From Acholeplasmataceae bacterium UBA4853 (GTDB lineage Bacteria > Bacillota_I > Bacilli_A > Acholeplasmatales > Acholeplasmataceae): a stretch of 64,000 bases of DNA. Where the stretch lies: the NCBI GenBank assembly GCA_002399815.1, contig DHEJ01000010.1, positions 4,608-68,607 of the forward strand, given 5' to 3'. This document shows positions 34,853-43,264 of this stretch, one piece after another (the stretch's first letter is position 1; each line of letters opens with the position of its first letter). The notes below the pieces were generated by a model. The model had not been told where the DNA came from, made no database searches, and worked only from the letters and a program-made list of their open reading frames with translations. The position numbers were made by a program, and so were the translations under genes.

Positions 34853-36959
34853 AATAAGGGTGAATCATTTAAGTAAAAGATTTGATGACCAATTGATTTT
34901 CTCTGATTTCAATTTTGATTTTGAGAAGAATACAGTTTACTTTATAAAAGGAGAATCTGGAGTAGGTAAAACTACACTCATTAATATCATTGGTTCAATT
35001 GACAAAGCTGACAATGGAACTGTCTTTTATGATGATTTCAATGAGGTTAATCAAGATTTTATTGCCCGAAATATATCTTTTTACTTTCAAAAATCTAACA
35101 CAAATCCCAATTTAACAGCACTTGATAATTTAAGAATGGTCAATGATGATATTGATTTCATTCATGAAGTTACAAAAAAATTAAATATATATCAGCTGTT
35201 AAATAAAAAAACTCTAAGTCTATCAAAAGGCGAAAAATCTAGATTATCAATTGCTAAGATAATTATTGAGAATAAACCAATTATGTTGATTGATGAGCCG
35301 ACAGCTAATACGGATGAATTAACAACTCAAATTATATTTGATACACTTAACTATTATAAAGAAGATAAAATTGTGATTATCATTACTCATGATGCGTTAA
35401 CTAATGTATCATTTGGATACGAAAAACTTACTTTTTATAAAGATCTAAACTTTAATCATGAAGAGATTATTAAACATGACAATCTAATCGAGCTACCAAA
35501 AAGGGTGGTAAATAAGAATCACTTTATTGCACTTAAAGGTGGATTTTCTTTAATCAAAAATAATTGGATTCGATCGATTTTATTTTTTAGTTCGTTATTG
35601 TTTTTATGCCTAATCAGTACAATGATGTTTACTATTTTTAATGTAGATCAAAATGAATTTATAGATGTGATTAAGGGTTCAGGTTTAAACTATTATGAAT
35701 TAAAAGAGTTTAATGATGAAAATAACTATTTATCAGTTAGACAATTAGTATCTACAAATGCATTAACTCAAAGTGAGGTAATTTTTGTTTCTAAAACAGA
35801 CAAATTTGATTATCAGGGTGATTTACTTGAAGTATACCCAGGTGAAGTGGTAATTCCAGAGTATATTAGTAATAAATACGGTGTTTTAGTCAATGATGTG
35901 TTATCCATCCAAGGCATTGATTTAAGAGTTTCAGCAATCTATTTAGATCATTATCAGACGTATGCTAGTTTACTAAGTCAAAAGATAAATGAAGCAATTT
36001 TATTGGATACTCTTTTCAATACTATTCCGATTTTTATGAGCATTGAAGATTTTAATCTGACACTCGAATATCAAACGATACCATCTGGTACTTTATTTAA
36101 TCAACTGGTTTTAGACTTGAAAGAAGCAACAAATTTAACATTATTACCTAGTCAAATCAGATTTAATCAGGCAAATCCAACCTTGAATGAAAATGAAATA
36201 AACATAATTATTTCAAATAACTATCAATCAAATCCAAATATTGGTCAAATGATAAGTAAAACATTTGAATTAAGAGAAGTTAATGATCAATCGTTTAGTT
36301 TAAAGAAAATGATCAATGAATTGACTGTTAAAAATGTAGAATTTAGTTCAGTGATTCAAGAAGGTATTGTAGAAATTGTTTTAAGTGAAAAAATCATAAA
36401 CCAAATTATATCAGGCGTATTTGAGAGTAATTTATTACAAAATAAAAGAATAATGACAAGTACTCGAGATTTAGAAAACTATGATTTATTAAATTTCAAG
36501 AATTCAGTTGGATTATTTGAGGATAATGAATTTACTCTTAAAGTTTTATTGAGAGAAAACATCATTTATCTTTGGATAACATATATTATCTTATACCTTG
36601 CTCTCGTAAGTTTAATGATAATTTATGGTAGTGGAATGTTAAAAAGTTTCCAGGATATGAATTGCTTATATTACTTAATGGGATATAAGAGGTTGTTTAG
36701 AACACTAATCTTTAGTATTTCAACTTACTTAAATTATGTAATAGTGTTGATAATTTACTATATTTTAACGATTAATCTGCCAATTGAAAAGTTGTTTGAT
36801 GAAATGTTTGGTATGGAAAATCCAACCTTTAAATTACAAACTGGTTCTTTAAATACTGTTTTTATCCTATCTATTACAGTTATTCTATTTATGATGGGTT
36901 TTGCATTTGTCAGATTAAAAAGAGAAAAAATATCTTATATGATGAAATCAAATAAATAG
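34845..36959 (+). CDS. ABC transporter, ATPase fused to FtsX/MacB-like permease (second of pair)
   Basis: 704 aa with the same layout as its neighbour. ABC ATPase at residues about 1-200: Walker A GESGVGKTT, signature LSKGEKSR, Walker B IMLIDEPTANT, switch ITHDA. First helix near 237-258, external domain of about 320 residues, and a C-terminal group of three helices. The two proteins are diverged in the external parts but keep ATPase motifs, consistent with two catalytic sites in a heterodimer. The partner lipoprotein gene lies 177 bases downstream. Confidence 0.85.
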   Translation: MNKIRVNHLSKRFDDQLIFSDFNFDFEKNTVYFIKGESGVGKTTLINIIGSIDKADNGTVFYDDFNEVNQDFIARNISFYFQKSNTNPNLTALDNLRMVNDDIDFIHEVTKKLNIYQLLNKKTLSLSKGEKSRLSIAKIIIENKPIMLIDEPTANTDELTTQIIFDTLNYYKEDKIVIIITHDALTNVSFGYEKLTFYKDLNFNHEEIIKHDNLIELPKRVVNKNHFIALKGGFSLIKNNWIRSILFFSSLLFLCLISTMMFTIFNVDQNEFIDVIKGSGLNYYELKEFNDENNYLSVRQLVSTNALTQSEVIFVSKTDKFDYQGDLLEVYPGEVVIPEYISNKYGVLVNDVLSIQGIDLRVSAIYLDHYQTYASLLSQKINEAILLDTLFNTIPIFMSIEDFNLTLEYQTIPSGTLFNQLVLDLKEATNLTLLPSQIRFNQANPTLNENEINIIISNNYQSNPNIGQMISKTFELREVNDQSFSLKKMINELTVKNVEFSSVIQEGIVEIVLSEKIINQIISGVFESNLLQNKRIMTSTRDLENYDLLNFKNSVGLFEDNEFTLKVLLRENIIYLWITYIILYLALVSLMIIYGSGMLKSFQDMNCLYYLMGYKRLFRTLIFSISTYLNYVIVLIIYYILTINLPIEKLFDEMFGMENPTFKLQTGSLNTVFILSITVILFMMGFAFVRLKREKISYMMKSNK

Positions 36960-37136
36960 TTATAACGATATTTAATTTGAAACATTAGAGACTGGATTTA
37001 AGTTGTTTTAAAAGATTTGACATCCTTGTGGGTAAGAATTAAGTTAATCTTTGGAATTTATGATAAAAAGACGATTTAACTTAATATTGAGGTTATAGAG
37101 TTTAAAATAAAAATATGAATAATAAGTAGGGCTATA

Positions 37137-38354
37137 ATGAGATTTAGAAAAAGTATATTAATGTTTCTTTTTATCAACATAATGATGCTTTCAAGTTGTG
37201 TAGGTTACAGTGATCAAGAAGTCATATTAACCACGGATTTTGTTAGTGAAATTATGATAAGTGAAAGTAAATACATGATTGTTAGTAGTTCATTAAGTAA
37301 CGATGAATTCATTTTTGAATCTAGTGATGAATCCATAGTCACAGTGAGTGAAGATGGACTAGTTTTAGGAATAAGCTTAGGAGAAGCGGTAATTACAGTG
37401 ACATCTACCTCAGGTAAAGTTATAAATCATGTGATTAATGTCATACCAGTTTCCTTAGTTGAAAGTATTCGTTTCGATTTAGAAGAAAAAGATACCTATT
37501 ACGCTGGTGTTACATATAATTATCAGATTAAATATTTTCCTGAAAATGCTTTAAATAAAAATATCAGATTTTCTTTAAATGATCCGAATGTAATCATAGA
37601 TGAAATTAATCAAACAGTGACGTTTATTAGAGCAGGTGCTGCTTCGATTTTTGTGTATCTAGAAGATGGATGGTTAATCCAATCTAAGGTCGATATTGAT
37701 GTTATATATGAAAAGAATTCAAAGATTTATGATCTTTTATTTATTGGTAATAGTCTGACAAGATATACATATAATATTCCGATGATGGTCAAACAGATGA
37801 TTGAAAATGATGGTTCAATTGTATATATAGAGCACAGTACCAGTTTTCAATATCTTGATGAGCATGCATTTAATGTTGAAAGATTGTTAAATAACAATCT
37901 ATATACTCATGTTATTTTACAAGAAAAAAGTGATGGATTGATCACTGATTTTAATCGTTTTAAGCAAAGTGTCTTAAACTATAACCAACTGATAAAGACA
38001 AATGGCGCACAAACAGTTTTATATCAAACATGGGCTTATAATTACCCAGATGATTTATTGAAAGAAGCCATGCATGAAACAATTTCAGAAGGATATAAGG
38101 CTGTTTCTTTAGAAACCCAATCTTTAATTTCTTTAGTAGGTGATGCATTCATGGAAGTCATGTTAAGTCATCCAGAGATTAACCTATATGCTGATTTAAA
38201 TCATCCAAGTATATATGGTGCTTATTTATCAGCCTTAGTACACTATAAGACGATTACTGGAAATGATGCTTCAAATGCTAAATATAAACCAATTGAAATA
38301 TCAATAGAAATAGAAATGATACTAAAAAATGTTGTGGATAAGGTAATTATCTAG
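37137..38354 (+). CDS. lipoprotein with Big_2 Ig-like domain and SGNH-hydrolase-like domain
   Basis: 405 aa. Lipobox LSSC with C21. Residues about 30-105 contain a bacterial Ig-like (Big_2) repeat: SSDESIVTVSEDGLVLG followed by GEAVITVTSTSG. A second diverged beta region follows. From about residue 198 the sequence is SGNH-like: LLFIGNSLTRYTYNIP supplies block I Ser, and DLNHPSIYGAYLSA near 360 supplies the block V Asp-x-x-His. It would be a surface-anchored esterase or deacetylase. It lies after the ABC-fusion pair but has its own leader, so a joint function is only suggested. Confidence 0.78.
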   Translation: MRFRKSILMFLFINIMMLSSCVGYSDQEVILTTDFVSEIMISESKYMIVSSSLSNDEFIFESSDESIVTVSEDGLVLGISLGEAVITVTSTSGKVINHVINVIPVSLVESIRFDLEEKDTYYAGVTYNYQIKYFPENALNKNIRFSLNDPNVIIDEINQTVTFIRAGAASIFVYLEDGWLIQSKVDIDVIYEKNSKIYDLLFIGNSLTRYTYNIPMMVKQMIENDGSIVYIEHSTSFQYLDEHAFNVERLLNNNLYTHVILQEKSDGLITDFNRFKQSVLNYNQLIKTNGAQTVLYQTWAYNYPDDLLKEAMHETISEGYKAVSLETQSLISLVGDAFMEVMLSHPEINLYADLNHPSIYGAYLSALVHYKTITGNDASNAKYKPIEISIEIEMILKNVVDKVII

Positions 38355-38521
38355 TCAATAATGAATTTTTTAACCTAATTTAATTATAATTTATGTTATC
38401 GATAGTGAATTTAGGATAATCATGTGTTTTTAATAAGATTAAGCCCTTAATGCACGTGGTTCTATGATATTTATATGAATTATGGTATACTTTTATGCGG
38501 TTATTAATTTCAACATTTAAA

Positions 38522-38556
38522 AAAAGGTGTTTGATGTTTTTAGTCATGCACCTTTT
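38522..38556 (+). other. leader hairpin upstream of DEAD-box helicase
   Basis: AAAAGGTG (38522-38529) pairs with CACCTTTT (38549-38556) about 30 bases before the start codon; a TATACT -10 box lies at 38486-38491. It could act as a weak terminator or as a leader control element of the kind seen at RNA-helicase genes. The stem is A/U-rich and the evidence is limited to its presence. Confidence 0.35.
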
Positions 38557-38586
38557 ATATTAAATAAACAAGAAAGAGAAATAATA

Positions 38587-39966
38587 ATGACATTTGAATC
38601 ACTAGGTATCATCGAAAGAATCATAAAATCAGTAGTCTTAGCAGGTTATAAGGAACCAACTCCAATTCAAGTTGATGCAATCCCTGTTTTGTTAGCAAAA
38701 AAAGACTTACTAGGCAGTGCACAAACAGGAACTGGAAAGACAGCTGCTTTTGCTATTCCCATTTTACAAAATCTATTTGAAAATAGGGATTTTACAAAAG
38801 TAAGACAAATTGAAGCTTTAGTTTTAACACCAACTAGAGAACTTGCTACTCAAATTGCAGAAAACTTTACAATGTATTCTAAATACTTAAATATTAAGAA
38901 TACAACAGTTTTTGGTGGTGTATCACAAAAAAGACAAGAAGAAGCACTAAGAAAAGGTGTAGATGTTTTAATTGCAACACCAGGTCGTTTACAAGACTTA
39001 ATGAATCAAGGTATAATATCCTTACAACATGTAAAATATCTTGTTTTAGATGAAGCAGATCAAATGCTAGATATGGGTTTTATTAAAGATGTTAAAAACA
39101 TTTTAAAAGAGATTCCAAATGATAGACAAACCATGCTTTTTTCAGCTACAATGCCTAAATCAATAGAATTACTAGCTAAAGAGATTTTAAAAGATCCAGT
39201 AAGAATTGCAATTACACCAGTTACTAAAACATTAGATTTAATTAACCAAACTGTTTATCATGTAGTGAAAAAACAAAAAACTAAATTATTAGTCCATTTA
39301 ATTCAAGAAATGAACATGACTTCAGTGTTAGTCTTTACTCGCACTAAACAAAATGCTAACAGGGTAGTTAAAGAATTAGCATTAGAAAATGTAGTTGCAG
39401 AACCTATTCATGGTAATAAATCACAACAAGCACGTGAACGCGCTTTAAGTAATCTTAAGAGTGGTAAAACTAAAATACTAGTAGCTACTGATATAGCTGC
39501 TAGAGGTATTGATATTGAAGCACTTGATTTTGTCTTTAATTATGATTTACCTCAGGTACCTGAAACTTATATCCACCGTATTGGTAGAACTGGACGTGCC
39601 GGACTTAGTGGTAAAGCAATAGCATTTTGTGATCCTGCAGAAATGAAGTTACTTCAAGATATAGAAAAACATATTCAAACTAAAATTCAAGTGATATCTC
39701 ATAACTTTGTAACTCAAGAAGTGAAAACACTAGAACAAGTAACGGATAAAAAGACATCAAAAAAATCAAGTAAAGAATCTAGTAAAGGTGATTCTAAATA
39801 TCCTGATTATTTAAAGTTTAGAAATTATAAGAAAAAAGATGATAAAAAACGTGAAGGTAAGGATTCTAAAAAGGATTCTAAAAAAACGGTAGGAAAACCA
39901 GAAGTTAGTAGTTTTGCTAAGTATCAAAAAAAGAAAAATCCTTATTATCAATTAAAAAGTAAATAA
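38587..39966 (+). CDS. DEAD-box ATP-dependent RNA helicase
   Basis: 459 aa. All core motifs are present: Q motif (GYKEPTPIQVDAIP), I AQTGTGKT, Ia PTRELA, Ib TPGR, II DEAD, III SAT, V ATDIAARGID, VI HRIGRTGRAG. The tail of about 80 residues is Lys/Ser-rich and unstructured, typical of CshA/CsdA-type enzymes that act in ribosome assembly and RNA decay. The frame is open back to 38527, but the conserved part begins at MTFESLGI, so I take ATG 38587. It is 16 bases before an rRNA methyltransferase-like gene, suggesting a joint transcript linked to ribosome biogenesis. Confidence 0.94.
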   Translation: MTFESLGIIERIIKSVVLAGYKEPTPIQVDAIPVLLAKKDLLGSAQTGTGKTAAFAIPILQNLFENRDFTKVRQIEALVLTPTRELATQIAENFTMYSKYLNIKNTTVFGGVSQKRQEEALRKGVDVLIATPGRLQDLMNQGIISLQHVKYLVLDEADQMLDMGFIKDVKNILKEIPNDRQTMLFSATMPKSIELLAKEILKDPVRIAITPVTKTLDLINQTVYHVVKKQKTKLLVHLIQEMNMTSVLVFTRTKQNANRVVKELALENVVAEPIHGNKSQQARERALSNLKSGKTKILVATDIAARGIDIEALDFVFNYDLPQVPETYIHRIGRTGRAGLSGKAIAFCDPAEMKLLQDIEKHIQTKIQVISHNFVTQEVKTLEQVTDKKTSKKSSKESSKGDSKYPDYLKFRNYKKKDDKKREGKDSKKDSKKTVGKPEVSSFAKYQKKKNPYYQLKSK

Positions 39967-39982
39967 GAGGGGAATAGACTAA

Positions 39983-41347
39983 ATGGTCAATGAACAATTA
40001 AAAATTAATGATGTAATCGAAGTACTTATTAAGAAGATAGGTATTAACGGAGAAGGTATTGGATATTACCATAAACTGGCTGTTTTTGTTGATAATGCTT
40101 TACCTGATGAAGTTGTAGAAGTCAGCATCAAAGAGATATTTCCTACGAGAATTGTTGCTGAAATTGTAAATATTAAAGTAAGTAGCCCTGACCGTTTAGA
40201 AGTTAAATATCCTTTATATGAATCTTGTGGTGCATATAATATGCAACACTTAACCTATAAAAGATCACTTCAATTAAAACGTGACATCTTAATTAATTCC
40301 TTAAATCATTATTTAGATGAAAAAATAGTCTATGCCAAAATAAAACAAACAGTTGGTATGGAACAACCTTTAGGATACCGAAATAAAGTATCTTTACCAG
40401 CTAGAAAAATAGATGGTAAAAATAAGTTTGGTTTATATGCTAAAGGGGGAAACGAATTTATCCCTGTTAATGATACACCGGTTCAACATCCAAGAATTAA
40501 TGAAATGATTCAAGCGTTAGAAGTGCTCATGGATACATATAAGTTCCATGCATATATACAAAAAGATAAAAGTGGTTATGTTAAATCGGTTGTGATTAGA
40601 AGATCAGATACAACAGGTGAAACTCAAGTATCTTTCCTATTAATGGAAAAATTTGAAGATATTTTAACAGTATCTGAAAAGTTAGTTGAACAATTTCCAG
40701 AGATTGTTTCAGTCTTTGCATTCTATACAAATGAGTATAAAGATCAAGTCTTCTTTTCTAAGGACTATGAAAAGATTCTTGGAAAAGCTACCATTAATGA
40801 AAAGATTAATGGTCAAACATTCTCACTATATCCTGAATCCTTTTTCCAGTTAAACACTAAGATGGCAGATATTTTCTATCATAAAATGAAAGTACTAGCA
40901 AACTTAAAAAAAGAAGATGTAGTCATTGATGCGTATGCAGGTATTGCACCAATCAGTCATTATATTGCAGCAGATGTTAAAAAAGTATATGCAATAGAAA
41001 TTGATCAAAAGAGTGTTCAAAGTGCAATCTTATCCTTGAAAAGAAATAACATTACTAATGTTACGGTCATTCAATCAGACTTCACTAAAGCCTTAAAGAA
41101 TTTAGAAATTGATACAGTGGATGCAATGTTTTTTGATCCACCTAGAACTGGTCTTGGATATGATACCATTAAGCAAGTTTTAAAATATAAGCCTAAAAAG
41201 TTAATTTATGGATCATGTAATCCTTCAACTTTAGCTAAAGATCTTGCTATATTACTTCAAACCTATGAACTTAAAGAAATTATACCTTTAGATATGTTTC
41301 CTTATACCCCATTGGTGGAGAGTGTGTCGTTGCTTGTTTTAAGATAG
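39983..41347 (+). CDS. RlmD/RlmCD-like 23S rRNA m5U methyltransferase paralogue lacking the Fe-S cysteines
   Basis: 454 aa, same length and architecture as the paralogue at 30939 (TRAM plus Rossmann domain). Here the nucleophile is kept: C412 in GSCNPST, with DPPRTGLG and E446 also present. The Fe-S site is lost: only C82 of the four expected cysteines remains, with P77, Y85 and T165 at the other places. Active-site retention makes this the likely working m5U methyltransferase of 23S rRNA. RlmCD-type enzymes of Gram-positives can work on more than one uridine. Its 3' end is the probable integration site of the island that follows. Confidence 0.87.
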   Translation: MVNEQLKINDVIEVLIKKIGINGEGIGYYHKLAVFVDNALPDEVVEVSIKEIFPTRIVAEIVNIKVSSPDRLEVKYPLYESCGAYNMQHLTYKRSLQLKRDILINSLNHYLDEKIVYAKIKQTVGMEQPLGYRNKVSLPARKIDGKNKFGLYAKGGNEFIPVNDTPVQHPRINEMIQALEVLMDTYKFHAYIQKDKSGYVKSVVIRRSDTTGETQVSFLLMEKFEDILTVSEKLVEQFPEIVSVFAFYTNEYKDQVFFSKDYEKILGKATINEKINGQTFSLYPESFFQLNTKMADIFYHKMKVLANLKKEDVVIDAYAGIAPISHYIAADVKKVYAIEIDQKSVQSAILSLKRNNITNVTVIQSDFTKALKNLEIDTVDAMFFDPPRTGLGYDTIKQVLKYKPKKLIYGSCNPSTLAKDLAILLQTYELKEIIPLDMFPYTPLVESVSLLVLR

Positions 41348-41394
41348 CCTTACAAATTTATCAAAAATATCTGAAAGTTGATTATTTAGATTAT

Positions 41395-41429
41395 AATAGC
41401 CCATCTTTTGATAAGTGGGCTATTTTTTT
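41395..41429 (+). terminator. intrinsic terminator
   Basis: AATAGCCCA (41395-41403), 12-base loop, TGGGCTATT (41416-41424), continuing into TTTTT. Confidence 0.88.
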
Positions 41430-41456
41430 GTATCTCGCTAATTTTTAGGTGTATGT

Positions 41457-41480
41457 GGAAACATAGAATTTTATGTTTCC
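41457..41480. repeat. inverted repeat at the left part of the accessory island
   Basis: GGAAACATA (41457-41465), GAATTT, TATGTTTCC (41472-41480). The right arm TATGTTTCC occurs again at 46717-46725 near the other end of the island. The stretch 41430-41604 has no gene. Confidence 0.5.
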
Positions 41481-41604
41481 TAATTATGGAATCTTGAATG
41501 TGCGAACATGTTTTAATATCAAAATTGTTCGTGAATACCATCAATCATTGTTTTTAGATAGGATTGAATGTATAATAAAGACAAAACAATGATAGGGGAT
41601 TAGT

Positions 41605-41754
41605 TTGAATAAGTTTGATTTGAATATTGAGTAGATACTTGAAAACCGGAAACCATATCATGCAGTTAGAGAAATCATCGCTAATGCATTAGATTAACAA
41701 AAACTAACAAATACAGAAGAAGGTAAAATATTCAAAAGAGGTAATGGTTTTTAG
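41605..41754 (+). pseudogene. remnant of a GHKL-type ATPase gene (N-box fragment)
   Basis: Reading from TTG 41605, with AGGGGAT just upstream, the frame gives NKFDLNIE, stop, ILENRKPYHAVREIIANALD, stop, QKLTNTEEGKIFKRG, stop at 41752-41754. REIIANALD is the N-box of GHKL ATPases (Hsp90/GyrB fold), in which E and N are catalytic and Mg-binding. Two in-frame nonsense codons (41632-41634 and 41695-41697) and the absence of the rest of the gene show that it is dead. Homologues with this start are found in restriction and defence loci, in my recollection. Confidence 0.65.
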
Positions 41755-41802
41755 TGTATTAGAAAATATGTGTAACATTTAGGAATGGATGGAAGTGATA
41801 AA

Positions 41803-42798
41803 ATGAAAAAAGGACAATTTCAAGGTGAACTGTTTGAATTACTTATACTGAAACTTTTAAAGATGAGTGATTATGAAGTTGTAGATGTTTCTAAGCATAA
41901 AGATAGAATTCGACAAAAAAGAAAGAATTTTATTGAGATTAAGGGACGCGGTGCATGGCATCAAATAGATGCACCATGCGATTACAAAGACAAGATTCCA
42001 TTTATCTATCCTTTAAGATTGTTAGGTGAAGTTAAGTTTTTTAGCAAGACTGCAAGTAGTTCTGGATTTGCGACAAAAGAACACATCAGAGAATTAATTG
42101 GAATTTTAAAAGATATAAGTGAAAACTATACCGTCTCAAGTAAATTGACGAAAGAGATGATTGAAAATAGAAGAACTGAAATTGGAGTTTTTTTCTCTGC
42201 AAATGGATTTAATGAAGAGGCAGAGAAATTAGCGTATGCACACGATGTAAGAACTATATCATATGAAAACAATGAGATGGTAAGAGCCTATAAAGATATT
42301 ATTGAGCACATATGTAACCTAGAATTTGCGAGTAGGGCAGATATTTCAACCAGGAGAGTTAATCATATTAAAAAGCGTTTCAACGATTGTATTGTGTCAA
42401 GCAGTCATCTATCAAGTAACGGGCATTATCCGTATCACGCTATAAAGGATTCTTTCATTGCATCTACAAAAACAGGATATCTATTTCATTTTTTAGGAAA
42501 CAATGAATTTCCGAATGCACTTTTTCAAGCAAAAGATGCGATTGAATGCAAAATTTTTTATGATGAATCTGAAAATGGCGAAAGATTTTTCTATTTAACA
42601 ATGAATGGTGAAAATAATAATAAGTACTATTTTTCAGCACCAAAATTTTTGAGTGAGAAATCATTGTTTGGAAATGACATGTTAGATATAAAGAGTGATG
42701 TGTTTGCCGAATTATACTTTAACAAAAAAATTAATAACTTAAAAAGATCGCTGGTTTTGAAAATTGATACCGAATGGTTAAAATCTATTAGAAGATAG
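41803..42798 (+). CDS. PD-(D/E)xK-fold putative restriction endonuclease (Mrr-like)
   Basis: About 331 aa. The N-terminal half looks like an Mrr/restriction-type nuclease: helix with E9/E12 (QGELFELLILKLL), then D56 in QIDAP, then E76-V77-K78 in RLLGEVKFF, giving the D...ExK catalytic set. GVFFSANGFNEEAEKLAYAH is a typical Rossmann-like tail of this fold (new-restriction-endonuclease/Mrr group). The C-terminal 160 residues are not recognised and may read the target. No methyltransferase is found beside it. Start chosen at ATG 41803 (GGAAGTGA upstream); ATG 41785 is in frame and possible. Confidence 0.72.
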   Translation: MKKGQFQGELFELLILKLLKMSDYEVVDVSKHKDRIRQKRKNFIEIKGRGAWHQIDAPCDYKDKIPFIYPLRLLGEVKFFSKTASSSGFATKEHIRELIGILKDISENYTVSSKLTKEMIENRRTEIGVFFSANGFNEEAEKLAYAHDVRTISYENNEMVRAYKDIIEHICNLEFASRADISTRRVNHIKKRFNDCIVSSSHLSSNGHYPYHAIKDSFIASTKTGYLFHFLGNNEFPNALFQAKDAIECKIFYDESENGERFFYLTMNGENNNKYYFSAPKFLSEKSLFGNDMLDIKSDVFAELYFNKKINNLKRSLVLKIDTEWLKSIRR

Positions 42799-42802
42799 AT
42801 TT

Positions 42803-42914
42803 ATGAGCAAAATTAAATTACAAGATTTTTAGAGGTCGCGATATTCTTTATGTGATGAATGCAATCGATGAAGAAAATGATATACTCACTTTAAGGAATT
42901 TTTCAACATTTTGA
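42803..42914 (+). pseudogene. frameshifted short gene remnant
   Basis: MSKIKLQDF then stop at 42830; a shift of one base opens GRDILYVMNAIDEENDILTL to a stop at 42912-42914. The two parts read like one protein start broken by a frameshift. Family not recognised. The rest of the gap to 43264 shows no gene that I can support, only short inverted repeats such as ACACTA/TAGTGT near 43105-43130. Confidence 0.4.
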
Positions 42915-43264
42915 GATAATAATTTTAGTTTTAAGGTATGTTTTTATATTACTTCAGTATATTTATATATCAAAAAACTTAAATGTGAAAACATATTGAA
43001 AACAGCTCAAAGCATACTACGACAACACTAATCAAGCACTTTGATATTGTCTTGGCAATTAGTCTGTGAAAACACACTGTATAATAAATAATATATAACA
43101 TGAATACACTAGACACTTCTCGATAGTGTGACGTCTCTCATATTAAAATAATGGCTTAACAAAAATGAATGATTAAAATGGACGCTAATTCAAAGGAATA
43201 TAATAATAGTGTAATTTGCTAAAATGCATTAAACAATTCAATAGCATTGAAAAGGAGAAATAGT

